A DNA stretch of 64,000 bases from Symbiodinium natans (taxonomy: Eukaryota; Sar; Dinophyceae; Suessiales; Symbiodiniaceae), in contig CAJNDS010000644.1 of NCBI GenBank assembly GCA_905221605.1, positions 35,714 through 99,713 on the forward strand, read 5' to 3'. Both the position numbers and the translations under genes were made by a program. The notes beneath the pieces are model-generated. The model was not told the origin of the DNA. It saw only the letters and a program-made list of their open reading frames with translations, and did no database searches. Below, in pieces: positions 17,742 to 29,464 of the stretch. Each line of letters starts with the position of its first letter. The stretch's first letter is position 1.

Positions 17742-18236
17742 TATTGCTGCTATTACTGCTGCTATTATTGCTGCTATTGCTGCTGCTATTGCTGCTGCTA
17801 TTGCTGCTGCTATTGCGGCCGCCATTGCTGCTGCTATTGCTGCTGCTATTGCTGCTGCTATTGCTGCTGCTATTGCTGCTGCTATTGCTGCTGCTATTGC
17901 TGCTGCTATTGCTGCTGCTATTGCTGCTGCTGTTGCTGCTGCTATTGCTGCTGCTGTTGCTGCTGCTATTGCTGCTGCTATTGCTGCTGGTATTGCTGCT
18001 GCTATTGCTGCTGCTGTTGCTGCTGCTATTGCTGCTGCTATTGCTGCTGCTATTGCTGCTATTGCTGCTATTGCTGCTATTGCTATTGCTGCTGCTGCTA
18101 TTGCTGCTGCTGCTATTGCTGCTGCTGCTATTGCTGCTGCTGCTGCTATTGCTGCTGCTATTGCTGCTGCTGCTATTGCTGCTGCTATTGCTGCTGCTCC
18201 TATTGCTGCTGCTGCTATTGCTGCTGCTGCTTTTGC
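17686..18236. repeat. (CTG)n / (CTGCTGCTATTG)n trinucleotide array
   Basis: About 550 bases of CTG triplets interrupted by ATT in a near-regular 12-base pattern, with a few GTT variants. All frames are open, so long poly-Leu, poly-Ser/Asn or poly-Ala/Ile translations appear on either strand. These are repeat artefacts, not genes. Confidence 0.95.
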
Positions 18237-21200
18237 TGAGGAAGGCAAGCTTCGGGCTGGCCATGGCAAGAATTAAGCGGAAGTACTCTCGAGCAGCCTT
18301 TTCACGAATTTGCAAGACAAGAACATGACTGACTTGCGCGGGGTGGCAACCTCCCTCAACACGATGAAGAAACAACAGGGAGGATGAGCTCAAAATGCGG
18401 CAAATTCGAGTCGAGTGACCGTCACAAATAGCATAAGTGTGAAGGCAACATGTGGCAGGAGGTTTTTGCGCAAGGTCTGGACAAAGAACTTGCTAGGATT
18501 GACTAACAGGATATTTTGTATGGCATGGCGTAGCCACGGCCAACCATTGAGACCAGCACGGAAAAGGGAGTTGCACTTTCCGCATTTTTCCACCACGCAT
18601 AAAACACATGATGGCCACAGGCCAGCGTAGCAGATAGTTGTCACCGTGAACAGGTCGGTCATCGCATCACGATACAACCATAGTCTACAGTGCTGGTGCT
18701 TTGTTGGTCTTTCGTGTTGAAACTTCTGGCATCTTCAACAAGACAACTCGTAGTAGCAACTAAAGGTCTTGCTTGCGCGTGCATTCGTTCATGGACGCAT
18801 CTTACTCATTCTTAGATCCACTGTCTCAGGCTCAGCAAGCAAATGCAAAGCACCACCAGCGGCCAATGACTGCCGGTGTTGATCAAACAGACCCTCCACT
18901 GAGGAAGCCCTTCGTATAGTTCGGAAACGGTTCGGAGCAAAGACTGAAACAAGTGTTGAAACACTTTACAAAAAGCTTCGACAACAAAAAGTTCTTACTT
19001 CAAATATCTTCAGATCTCAGAGGTTGTTGATCGTTTTGGCAATTTGGCTGTTCGCTTGATTCTCGTGCCTTCCTGTCATCCTGAAAAATTTGGGGCGGAA
19101 GCAGCCGCTTGCTCTGATTTTTGGGCTCAAGACTTTTGGTCGTGAGCATCTTGGCCCACGTGTGTGATGCTGTTTCCTTTTGCATGTGGAGCTGTTTTGA
19201 CTTTGCAGAAAAACGTGTTGCGCAGTGAAACCTGTCGGTGATAGCTTCACCAGAGGGTGTCAGCGAGTGCTTCCGAAGCAGTAGGCTAGCCATTCATGCA
19301 TCCTAGGCAGTTTAGGGTTCCCTGGTAAAGTGTGGGTACAGGGCAAAGCTTCCCACTCGCTGCCTGCCATGGACGTCTGATGATTTGGGCTGCTCTTGCG
19401 GCCACTGGGCAAAACTTTGACAACGTATGACTTCGATTGGCATTTGTTTGGATTCGTTTTTGAAAGCGTTGACCTAGCCGGTTCAACGTGGGTTTTGAGA
19501 GTGATAATGGCAGGTTAGGGAGTACCAGATTATCCACATACCCATGCAATACTTCGACCCCTTGGATGTTCAGGGGGTCTCGCAATCGACGGGCCCTTTA
19601 TATCCCCGCGAACTCTTCCGGCGTTCCCTCCCGATGAACTATCGCGTGCGCTGGAACCGGAAATCCCAATCCCCGCACGCCTACAGCGACCATTGCAGCC
19701 AAGGTTGCCGCTTCCGCAGTCGGATATGGCTCCTATTACGTGCCTGCCACGCGGCTTCGTGAAGTTTTGAGGTTTACGGGCATTTATGGGTGATTTGTTT
19801 TGTGAACAAAAGCCTTCTCTCTTATACCTTCTCTGCCATGCCAAGGAGGTTCCATGCTGTTCAAGAGTAGGACCGCGCGAGCTTTGACGATGGAATCAAA
19901 TATCTTGAGAGCCATGGTGAGTCAACTAAGGTGAGGAAATACGATGTGTACGATGGCAGCATCCTCAGAGCCTTAGACTCCGCTGTCACAGTGTGGGGGT
20001 TCCAGCATGCAGCAAGCAGTTCCCCAGCCTTCTCCTTCAACACCGCTCGCGACCCGATTGTGCTTCAACGACCTCTGATGCGGGTCAGATTGCTTTGTGG
20101 TTACCCATTACCTGTCTTGATTGACCTTACACCCCGACAAGATGATAGATCCCCCAAAGTCGAGAACAGTGAGAGGAAGTGCAGTCTCGATCTTCGTTCC
20201 TCTCCTTCCCCGAGAAGGGCACTTAAGCACGGGGCGTTGTTTGAGGTCTCGTTTACCAGTGGTTCTTCTGCTGCGGGATCCTCATCGGTGCATTGGGCGT
20301 GGCCATGGCCGGGCTCCCAAGGGTTACAGGGGATTCCTTGGGGGGCCTGATGTCTTCAGAATGTGTGAAGAATTTTTGTGGAGAACACGTGAAGAATATG
20401 TGAATATGATGCAGGCAAATCATACTCTGGAAGATCTGGAAGAGCCCAAGAAAGCCAGCCCTCTTAGGGCTTACCAACTCGAGAGCGCGTGTGCATACTG
20501 CGTGGGGTTCGATTTTGTCTTCCTGCCAGGGAGGTGCAGCACAGTTGGCTTGGGAACTTCCTGTGCCGTCCGGAGTGAGCGTCTGTAGCCTTAAAAAGAT
20601 GTCAACGATGCAGATTGCGCGATGCACAGTACACTTCGGTCCGGATGCGGGTGTTGGTGTTTGTGGTTTTGCGGACTCGCATGTTACTCCCTGTTGTTCT
20701 CAGCAATCTGGTAAACATTCTTTTTCATGCGTTGAAGCCCTCGTTGCTGGTGGATGACCTGATGAAAGAAGAGATTGGGGCTGGGCTTTAGGGTAAGTGG
20801 CACCCATTGGCTGCACGAGAGTTCCAGATCACCAACGTGGGTCGTTTTCTTGTAACACCTGAAGCAAAGGCTTGACTTTTAAGGGTTGGTGTTTTTAGAC
20901 TGATGGCTGAGATGTAGGCTTGTTAGCGTCGCTGAGGTTCGAAATGACTGGCAGGCTCAAAGCGGCACAGATGCAAAAAGTTGGCACCACAAATCGCCAC
21001 AACTGAGAGCCCCCCGTCATGCCTCGCCATGATAGAGCGTCGTCGTGTAAAGAACAGCTGTTGGTATGTATTGTGCAACTCATATAGTTGCGAAAAGTTC
21101 TGAGAGGCACGCGGAACGTCATTGAAGCCTAAGCAGCTCTGAGTTTCGCAGCCTGCCGCAAGCCTGTCTTCAAGCCCTGACCTGGCCTTCGGGGGCTGAG

Positions 21201-23900
21201 GGGTCTTCGGGTCGTTTCAAGTGCTTCCCCACGTACATCCAGTCGCAACTGGATGCCCTCGAACACCTCTCGGCTCTATCGATGGCTTTGCAAGTCGCCC
21301 CCTTCTTGGACACAGCAGGCCTTGCAGCTCCCTCTGCTTGCTCCGGCTTTTGAGCCTTCACTACCTGAGGCATGACCAGCAGTGCCTTTTACGTTGCTCC
21401 ACACGGGCTGCCGCTGAGCCTACAGAGTGTAAAGTGCTCACGCAAGTTCCATGGGCTAAGGTTGGGAAGTTTCATGCAGGGTTTAAGACTAGACCCGGGT
21501 TGGATGTGGATAAAACGCGCCGCAGACTCCAGAATGCGCATGTCAAGCAGGCATTTTGGAAATTTGGGTTCTGGTGCAAGATCTCAGAGCAGTTTTGGCA
21601 AAGCTGCGGCAGGCACTTTGCGTTTCGATGTAGTCTGCAACACTTCGCCGAGAGCTTGAGGCCAGAGCTTGCCGGTGAATCCAATTAGGTCCCAAAAGTG
21701 TCATGAGGAGCCCCCCGGCAGAAACAAAGTTATGGTCAGGACCCCCAAATGGACCAGATTTTAGAGAAGTGACCAACGTGCTGTCCGAAATCTTGCGAAG
21801 CCCAGGTTATCCGGCCTGCTGTGGACGGTGGCCAATGTCTGGGCCACGAGGTGGATGTGCTTTTGTTGGGTGGTCCTTTTTGAACTCCTAAGTGCCAATG
21901 TGCTGCTAGAGGTAGCTCGACTGTGAAGTCACCAAAAGCCATTGCTTTCTTTGTACATTGTAGGGTCCATGTGGCAGAGCCTTCTCACGTTCTAGAGGTC
22001 AGCGATGGAAAGTTCAAGCATGCTGTACGTAACGGCAATCGCCAGTCCTGTGTTGGGCGTTGCCGGCCAGCATGTGGTACGACTCGAAGTGTTTGTAGAA
22101 GATGCAATGTCTCTGCTGATTTCCTCGGCTCCGACTTGGGCATTGAAGACTGCCCCCTCCCCTCCCCCCAAGTTGCAGGGCCGTTCAGTACTTCGGCATC
22201 GGCAACTACTACATCTGGTGGGGACCTCGGCTGCCTTGCTTCGCCACCTTCAGGGCTTCTCCTCGCATCGGAAGGTCTTCAGCGTTCTGCGCCTTGCTTA
22301 GACACCCTCCAAGCGCCAAGGCAAGAGTACCTTGCAAGCTGTAGACTGGAAACCAGCAACCACCCCAAGCTTACGGGCAGATTTGCCTCAGACAACTCCA
22401 ACGACGGCTTTGCCCCCCCCCGAGGCATGAGCTAACGAACCTTTTCGGCACCTTTGTGATCGGTGTCTTCGGGCCGAAAATAGGCATCCCGGCAAGGTGC
22501 GCCCTGGTTCTGCCTGGTAGAACTTGGACTATTGCCAAGACAATGCTGAACTCACCGAGCCTGCTCTACCTTCTATGATTTCGTGTGTTTTGCTTGTGCA
22601 TTTTTGGGAGAGGGACCCTGAGTTTTCTGCAGGGCCGGGTTGAGGAGGCAAGCCGTTGAAATCGATTGTAGCAAGGGAGGCCGAAGCCTGATAGACCACG
22701 TCCTGCGCAGGCCGCCGAAAATTGAGTGGCTCGCCGGGCTCGGCTTCATTTGCGTCTTCCTTGGCATGCGACTGGGCACCAACTCCCCCCCTTGAGGTTC
22801 CCACTGTGACCCAGAAGGGCGGAAGGGCGAAGCATAAGCACTCAGACCCTCGATCCAAAACCACGGCAGGCCACAACGTGGGCCCAAGCACCGCAAACTT
22901 GATGCCGTGTGTTGCTGGGACCAAGCCTTTAACGTCCCAAAACCTCGACATGTTCAGATTCGTTTCGCTTCTGTTCACTTAGCCTTAAGACTTTGGTCCA
23001 AGCGATGCCTTGGGATTGGGACTGCCTTCTTGAAGCCGAGGATCCCTGTTGTGTTCTTGCGCCAGGGCCCTGGCTTTGCATCTCGAGTAGAGTAGTTTCT
23101 CGTACAAGGCTTTGAGCTCGTCCTGGGTCCGTCCTTTACTGTACTTGACTCACGTTCCGGACTGCTTTTTGCGGCAGGGTCTGTGTCCGTTTTGATTCAA
23201 GGGATCAATCTCACTGAGCTTTCTGAGGTGTCCAGGTGCCAGTTTATTTGCTGCCTTTGACATCCTTCTGAGTTTCAGTGTCTCAGGGTTTCTGAAACGT
23301 AGTTCAATGCGCACGTGGGGGGGGGGGGCTGGGTTGTTTTGCAGCACGCAGACCCCTTCCGAGAAGAGTTGCTGCAAGCAAGCGGTGTTCAATGACAAGC
23401 AGCACGCAGCAGCAAAGCGTGCAAACCCCTCTGGCCGAAGCTGCGAAGCTCAAGGCGAGGAGAAGGCGGAGGATGCGGAGGATGCGACCCCGGCCAATCC
23501 GACGACAGCAACGAACAGCCCGGGCCTCAAGTCAGCCCAATGGCGCAGTCAGCTGATGGCGCAGCGCTTTCTCTTACTCGGCTCTCTCGGCCCTTCCACT
23601 TTTTTTGCTCTCAGTAGTCTGTGTTCTTGGGACAGGTCACTTCTCTGTTGCTAGTTAGGCGAGCACAGGAACCAGGCTTACGGCCCGAATCCGTTTCTAG
23701 CTGATCCCCTGTAAAAGTCGTGGCTGGTGCGAAAGGAGTGCAAAGGAGTCACCAATCGTTGCAGTTCGATAGTCCCATGTGCGGAGAGGAATGAGGGCCT
23801 GGTGAGCAGCCCATGAGGCCTAGAAACGCTTTTTCGACCAGAGATACAGGAAGGCCAGCGCAAGACCGACGGGATCAGTTCGGGTTGCAGCTGGGGGGGG
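18237..23900. other. Unassigned single-copy-looking DNA
   Basis: No gene is recognised. Several frames are open for 70-170 codons (for example 19600-19770 in one plus frame, 20121-20588, 21923-22435), but they start at non-ATG codons or have no motif. A plus-strand stretch near 20370-20560 and one near 19600-19760 have codon-like composition and could be exons of unknown host genes. No repeat array longer than a few units was seen. Confidence 0.3.
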
Positions 23901-26900
23901 GTTCATATGGGAGGGGTTTCAGATTTCGGTTGAAACTGCTGCGGGGCTCGGTTTCGTCTCCATATGTTATTATCATCAACTTTGCAGCTCGCCCGCTATC
24001 CCCGACGATGGGAATCAAGGAAAAAAGGTGTGTCCTACTCGTACCATCTTTGCTCTTCTGCTCCCCCGCCAGGCTCGACAGCGAGTCCCAGCCCTGCCTG
24101 GAATCTCCCGGAGGTCGTCGTCTTGGTGTCGCTGAAATCTCGGGTTTCGGGATCATCCGGGATCTGTGCTTCGTAGCTTGATGTTGTTGGCTTGTGTTAG
24201 CTTAGGTTTGAGTGTCTTGCGAGGTCAGAGCTCTCTGATTCTGCCTTCTTCGGGGGAACACCTACGTCTGACACATTCTGACACTCCTTGGCGCTATTGT
24301 AGGCCTATCAACACCATTCCCCTCCCCATTCTCCTTGGGAGTCCCCCCAAGAAAGCATTCTTTAACCCAAGTAGAAACCCAGAACCTCAGGTCCTCCAGG
24401 TCACCCAGGGGTCCGTTGCTGCAGCCAATGCGCTGACGTGGGACGGTCGGGACTTCAGTCAGATGGCCTTCAAGCCGACAGGGGATGCGATGTAACGAGT
24501 GCGGCGTTGTGTGTGTGTGGGTGTGTGTGTGTGTTTTCCGTTTTTCGGCTTCTCGGCTGCGTCTCTTGTCCTGTTCGCCTTTTGCATGAGAAGGCACCAT
24601 GGGAAGACCCGATGTCGAGCAGCTGCGACGCCTACGATTTCCAGCGGGCCCGCTGAAGCTTCTTGGAGGGCACCTCGCAGCCCGAGTAGGACGGTTTTGC
24701 CACCTGTATGACACAACCCCAATTTGTGTTCTGGCAGATGAACCTTTTTAACCTTGAGCACCCTGTACCTGACCTCCCCACCAAGTCACGTCCTTACACC
24801 AAGAACCCTGGAGCTGTCGATTGGAGGCTTCAACCCAGCTTTCCAAGCCCCATACCCTAGTAGCACCCCAACCTCAAGCCAACTGATGAGGCTCGACACT
24901 CTTTGTTCTGGCGGGCTGCCGATCATTGCGGCCTCGATCCTCGAGGCGCGGCCACCCCGAAACAGAGAGGCGAAGGGGGGACTTCGAAGGAGGTTATGTT
25001 TTTGTGTGTGTAGGGTCTGTCGATTGCCGGGCTGGACTCGAGGTAGGTTTCGTCGGGCTGGCAGGCATGGAGTCGACAGTGGAGAACAGTTGACGCGCTG
25101 TGAAATGGCATGGATCAAGGGTTCAGAGACGCTCACAGCTTCACAGATCTTCGCAGAGCTTCGCAGAGCTTCGCAGGAGGAAGCTTGAAAAACACCCCCA
25201 GCCGCTGCAAAGGCTACACAAATCGCCAAGATTCATCAAAAGCCCACAACCAAGCGTAAGTCGCTAGCTCAGGAGAGAGGAAGGAAGAACCCTCCCCCAA
25301 GTCCCCAAGTCCCCAAGAGGAGGCAGCAGAGGCCCCGGCACCGAGCCGGGCCTGGCTCAAGGGCTGGCTTCTGTCCCTGGTGCCTTGGCCGTTTTCTGAG
25401 CCATTTTATTGGAGTCCTCGGAAGGTCGTGTTCGTGCTTCACTCCTCGGGCTTTGCAGCTGCTCAGGTTACTGGCCTTGTGTTGTCTCTCCAGTACGAGC
25501 CGATGCTGCCATGGCAGCATTGCCCTTGGTGATTGTGGGACCCATGCGAGTCCCAGGACTCTGTTTGCTTGGGATTGCTTGGGTCCTGGGCTGACTGCGC
25601 TTCATGCACCCCGAAGCTCAGGCACGACCTTGAAGCGCGCGGCTTCAAGCCATCCGGAGTGGACTACACCTTCTCCAACTGCCTAGGCCTCCTCTTTGGC
25701 TTCTTGTGGGTTCTGGGAAGCGTCTGACTCTTGTGCCACTCGACTGAAGCTTGAGAAACTTCAGTGAGGGTCCATGCTTCGGGTCCCTAAGCTTTGGGTG
25801 GAGGTATTTTCCTGTGCTCCACCACGTACCTGCTCATTGCTAGCGGCTGGAAGAGGTGAGGTGCCAACTTGTTCTGTGTCTTTCAGTGGGGCTGCTCACG
25901 TGGATTCGAAAATGGTTTGATCAAGGTGAAGTCTCTCCGGTGTAGCTTGGGGCATCTTTCTGTTCTTGTCGCTGATGTCTCCAAGCAGTCGGCGCCAGCA
26001 CTAAGAAGGCCGCCTCTACAAAATTGGCCTTTGCTTCCAAAGCTCGATCGCCGCCCTGAAAACACGCCCAAGCCAGGCTCACGCGGCAGCCCCTGCAGAA
26101 GCCGGTGTTGCGGCCCCCACTGCTGGCGGGGGTCATGTGGACCATGTGCTCCTGCGTTCATGGGGGATCGGGGGGATCTCGGGAGCTTTGAAGGCTTTCA
26201 AGACGTAAACGGCGGGCTCTTCGGGTTTGGGCTCGTGGCGCATGGTTCCCGCAATGACTTCCGGAGAGTGTTGCGGGTCAGCACCTGTCGGGGGTCTTGC
26301 GCTGAGACGTCGAAGACTGGTGCTTTAGCTGTCCCACGAAACTCCAAGTGAGCCGCGCCACAGCCCTGAAACCCCTCTGGGCCTGCTGCCATCACTTGTA
26401 AAGTATGCTGATTCTCCATGAAACCGCCTCTCCTAGCCGAGGGCCTGCTCCTGCCAGCTCTATGCGATGACGCAGCTGCCGCAACAAGCCCGCAGAAGTC
26501 CCATCAAAGGTTGAGAGCCGATTGAGTCGTGGGTTTCGGGTGCGGGAGCCTTCCTGGGGCCTTCTTCGAACTCAGATTTGCAGAGCCCAACTCGACGTGT
26601 CCCTTGGGTCACGGAGCCAACGCAGCCAAGGTATGCAGTCGCGTACTGTCTCGTCGTGGGCGGTGGGCTTGCTGTGAGCCTCCTCTGGGGCACCCTTGTC
26701 TTTGGAGAGGCTGGCTGGGGGGTGAGAAACAAGAGCTGTCGAGGGCGAAGCGCTAAGCGGCCGATTCTGAGTGTCTCACGCACTTTTCAGGTTTGCCACG
26801 GTTTGCCTTGGTTCCCCAGCTTCCACAGTGGTAGCCGCCACTACCATGAATCCTGTCCAGAATCGAGCCATGCGGAGGCTGCTGGACTTCACAACAAGAA

Positions 26901-29094
26901 ATGCCCATCGCCTCGGTGTCAAGGGCGTTGCGTGAGGATTAAGGTTCCAAGTCTTGTGATGTTTGCTTCGCTGTCTTGGCTTGCATGGCTTCATGGCCCA
27001 AAAGCACTGCTTCATTGAGTGTGCAGAGAGCCTTCGTCTTCGGCCTTTTGTCTTTTTGGTGTGTGGCTGGGTTTCATGTTTCGGCTTTTGAGCTTGCTTC
27101 AATCGGCTTGAGCCCAAACTCGCAGACCTGAATCCCCCCCCGGTCAGCCCACAGCCGAAATCCCGCGAACTGCCCAGCTGGCATCTGGGGGGGGGCCAGG
27201 GGATCTGTTCTTCGTAGACTCTCAAAGAACATAAGTCACCGGTTCTTGCTTGTTTGCCCCTCGTTCTCGGAAAATTTTGGGGCAGTTCTCTAGGAGATTC
27301 TTATGGTATCCAAAGTTTTCCGAACACTGTATACACTTCTTGATGTTGTAGCCACTGTCCTTTTTCATAAGAGGGCCCCAACCCAAGGATAGAATATTCC
27401 AGGTCTCGCCTTGGCCTTCCTCGGAGTTTTCCTGGGCCTGGTGCTGCTGGGCCTCGCTGCATGAGGAGGGCGAAGGGGGGGGGGGGCAAAGCACACCCCC
27501 CCGAAGCAAATCCCAAAGCTGGATTTGGGGCATCGGCGTTTATGGTTGCCGGCTATGCTGGAGGCTGCTGGAGTCTGCATGAGAAAGTGTCCAGACTCCA
27601 CGAGGCTCCCTGCTTTCCTGGAAGCTAGGGCTTTGGGAAGGTGCGAGTGGTTTCCGGTTTTGAGCGGCTTTGCCATCTTGAGTCTCATGGGCCTCGGTGC
27701 ATGGAACCGCTCGTGCAGCGCAAAAAAGGCCCGATCGAGGTCAGATGCTCGGCTAGCCCAAGCAGAGTGTCGCCTGCAGGGCATGAGCAGAGCACTGGTT
27801 TTGAGCACAGTTGCAGGTGAATGTTTCTGTGATGGCTGATCTGCGGTTGAAGATCTTTGAAGCCGCTTTGACGTATTCTACAATGGGAGGCTACGGGAGG
27901 CAAGCTTGTATGTGCGATGTCAGGCAAGTGCTCCGATCTTCGTTATGTTGTATTTCTTGTATTTGTCTTCTTTGATTTCTGTGATCGTTCGATTTTGTTG
28001 CTCGTTTTGTTCATTTTTATGTCGTTTCATGTGCATGGCATGTCGTTACATAAGAACATATCCTGGGGTAGATTGGGCCCGGAGTGACAGCGGCCGAACA
28101 TAGGAATATAATAGAACAGAAGTGCAGAAATAGAAGCAGAACGTGGCGTTGAGCACCGGTCCCATTTTCGTGTCGTGTGCCCATGTGTTGCTTATTTTGG
28201 GTTATGTTCTTGTCATTTTTCTGGTTCCTACATTACTTGTAGAAGTTTGAAGGACAAATACGATCTCACAGGGACGGGGGCAGCTCATGCTCCCAGCTTA
28301 GGAGCAACACGGAGCCCGATGGCGAACTCAGCCAGGCAGCCAATCGATGCGGGACAATGCAAAGGTGGAGTGGGGGCGGCCTGGTCAGAGGAAAAGTCAA
28401 GAAGAAGCTGCAGACCTGGATTGAGAGAGCTTCAGCAGTCGATCTGGCTGCTTGTCGCTCTTGTCCTCTTTGTCTTGCGAGCGTAGGCGCGGCTTTGTGT
28501 AGAACTCATCCGGTTTGCCCAAGCTTTAAACTTTAGTCTGCCTCGTTCAGGCTTTCGCTTTAGCCCGTTTGAAACTTAGAGAAAAGGTCATCTCAGGTCT
28601 TCTTTTTGCCTTTTTGCCTTGACTGGCCAGGGCGCCTTGGAAATGAGCCTAACTAGGGAGCAGCCATAAACGAAGCAAAAACGATTCTGTTGCCTTTGTG
28701 CTGAACATGCTTAATGCCAACGCAAACCCGATGCGTAGCGTATCACCTTTGGGCTTCGAACCGCTCAGCGGTGCTCGTTGTGATCCGAATGTGTGGCAAG
28801 CTGTATGTTGTAGCCAAGCTAAATCACGACGAGCGTGCTTGAGGGTCAGTGTTGGTTTAAGGATTTCGGGCGCAGGGTTTGGGGTTTAGGGCGAGACCTT
28901 GAGCCTTCTGCAACTCTGCGCCGCCCCAATCCTTGAATATGTACATATATATATATATGCGCAGGTATACATATGAATGTATGTATGTTTATACGCACAT
29001 ATACTTGGAATCCTGGAGGCGATATGTTCAACTCTGTGCCGTGCTCTTTATGGTAGTTCTTTAAGTAGCTTTGGGCTGAGGCTCCCATGAACAC
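23901..29094. other. Unassigned DNA with possible exon of a membrane transporter
   Basis: No complete gene is recognised. A plus frame around 26590-26760 encodes a hydrophobic segment reading YAVAYCLVVGGGLAVSLLWG followed by TLVFGEA, which resembles one membrane span of sugar/EamA-type transporters. It could be one exon of a multi-exon gene between 24.7 and 27 kb, but I could not assemble neighbours. A short GT microsatellite lies at 24507-24536 and a TA run at 28946-28960. Confidence 0.25.
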
Positions 29095-29272
29095 TAAACC
29101 CTTTGCACCCTAAACCTTAAACCCCTGAACCCCAAACCCAACGCCCTGAACCCTAAACCCTAACCCCAAAAACTTAAGAGGCCACCAGCCATGAGCCCGA
29201 CACGTTGTACCTGCAGGTGCATTTCGCCTAAACTCTCCGCCAAGTGGGGTTTTGGGGTTTAGGGTTCAGGTT
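29095..29272. repeat. Interstitial telomere-like repeats (CCCTAAA, then TTTAGGG)
   Basis: Degenerate CCCTAAA/CCCTGAA copies at 29095-29167 and an oppositely oriented TTTAGGGTT patch near 29250-29270, just upstream of the gene at 29465. Confidence 0.8.
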
Positions 29273-29464
29273 TGGAGAAGCAGCCGACTTGTGACACTCC
29301 GAAACTCGCCGAAACTCTGAACCCTGACACCGAACCCTAAACTGCCCTTGTGCATGCCTTGAGGCCCGAAGCAGGCGCGTCAGCGGGAGGGATGTTTCAC
29401 CACCAAACCCGGCCCTTCCGCCATTTCCCAAGCCATAGCTCCCCTCCTTGTTATATCTTGGAGG

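Noticed and set aside
17633-18328. Long poly-Leu, poly-Ser/Asn and poly-Ala/Ile open frames on both strands
   Set aside because: They are translations of the CTG/ATT array; every frame is open because of the triplet period.
24166-24495. Frame with a signal-peptide-like start (LLACVSLGLSVLRG)
   Set aside because: Short and motif-free; the hydrophobic start is easily produced by chance, and nothing nearby supports a secreted protein.
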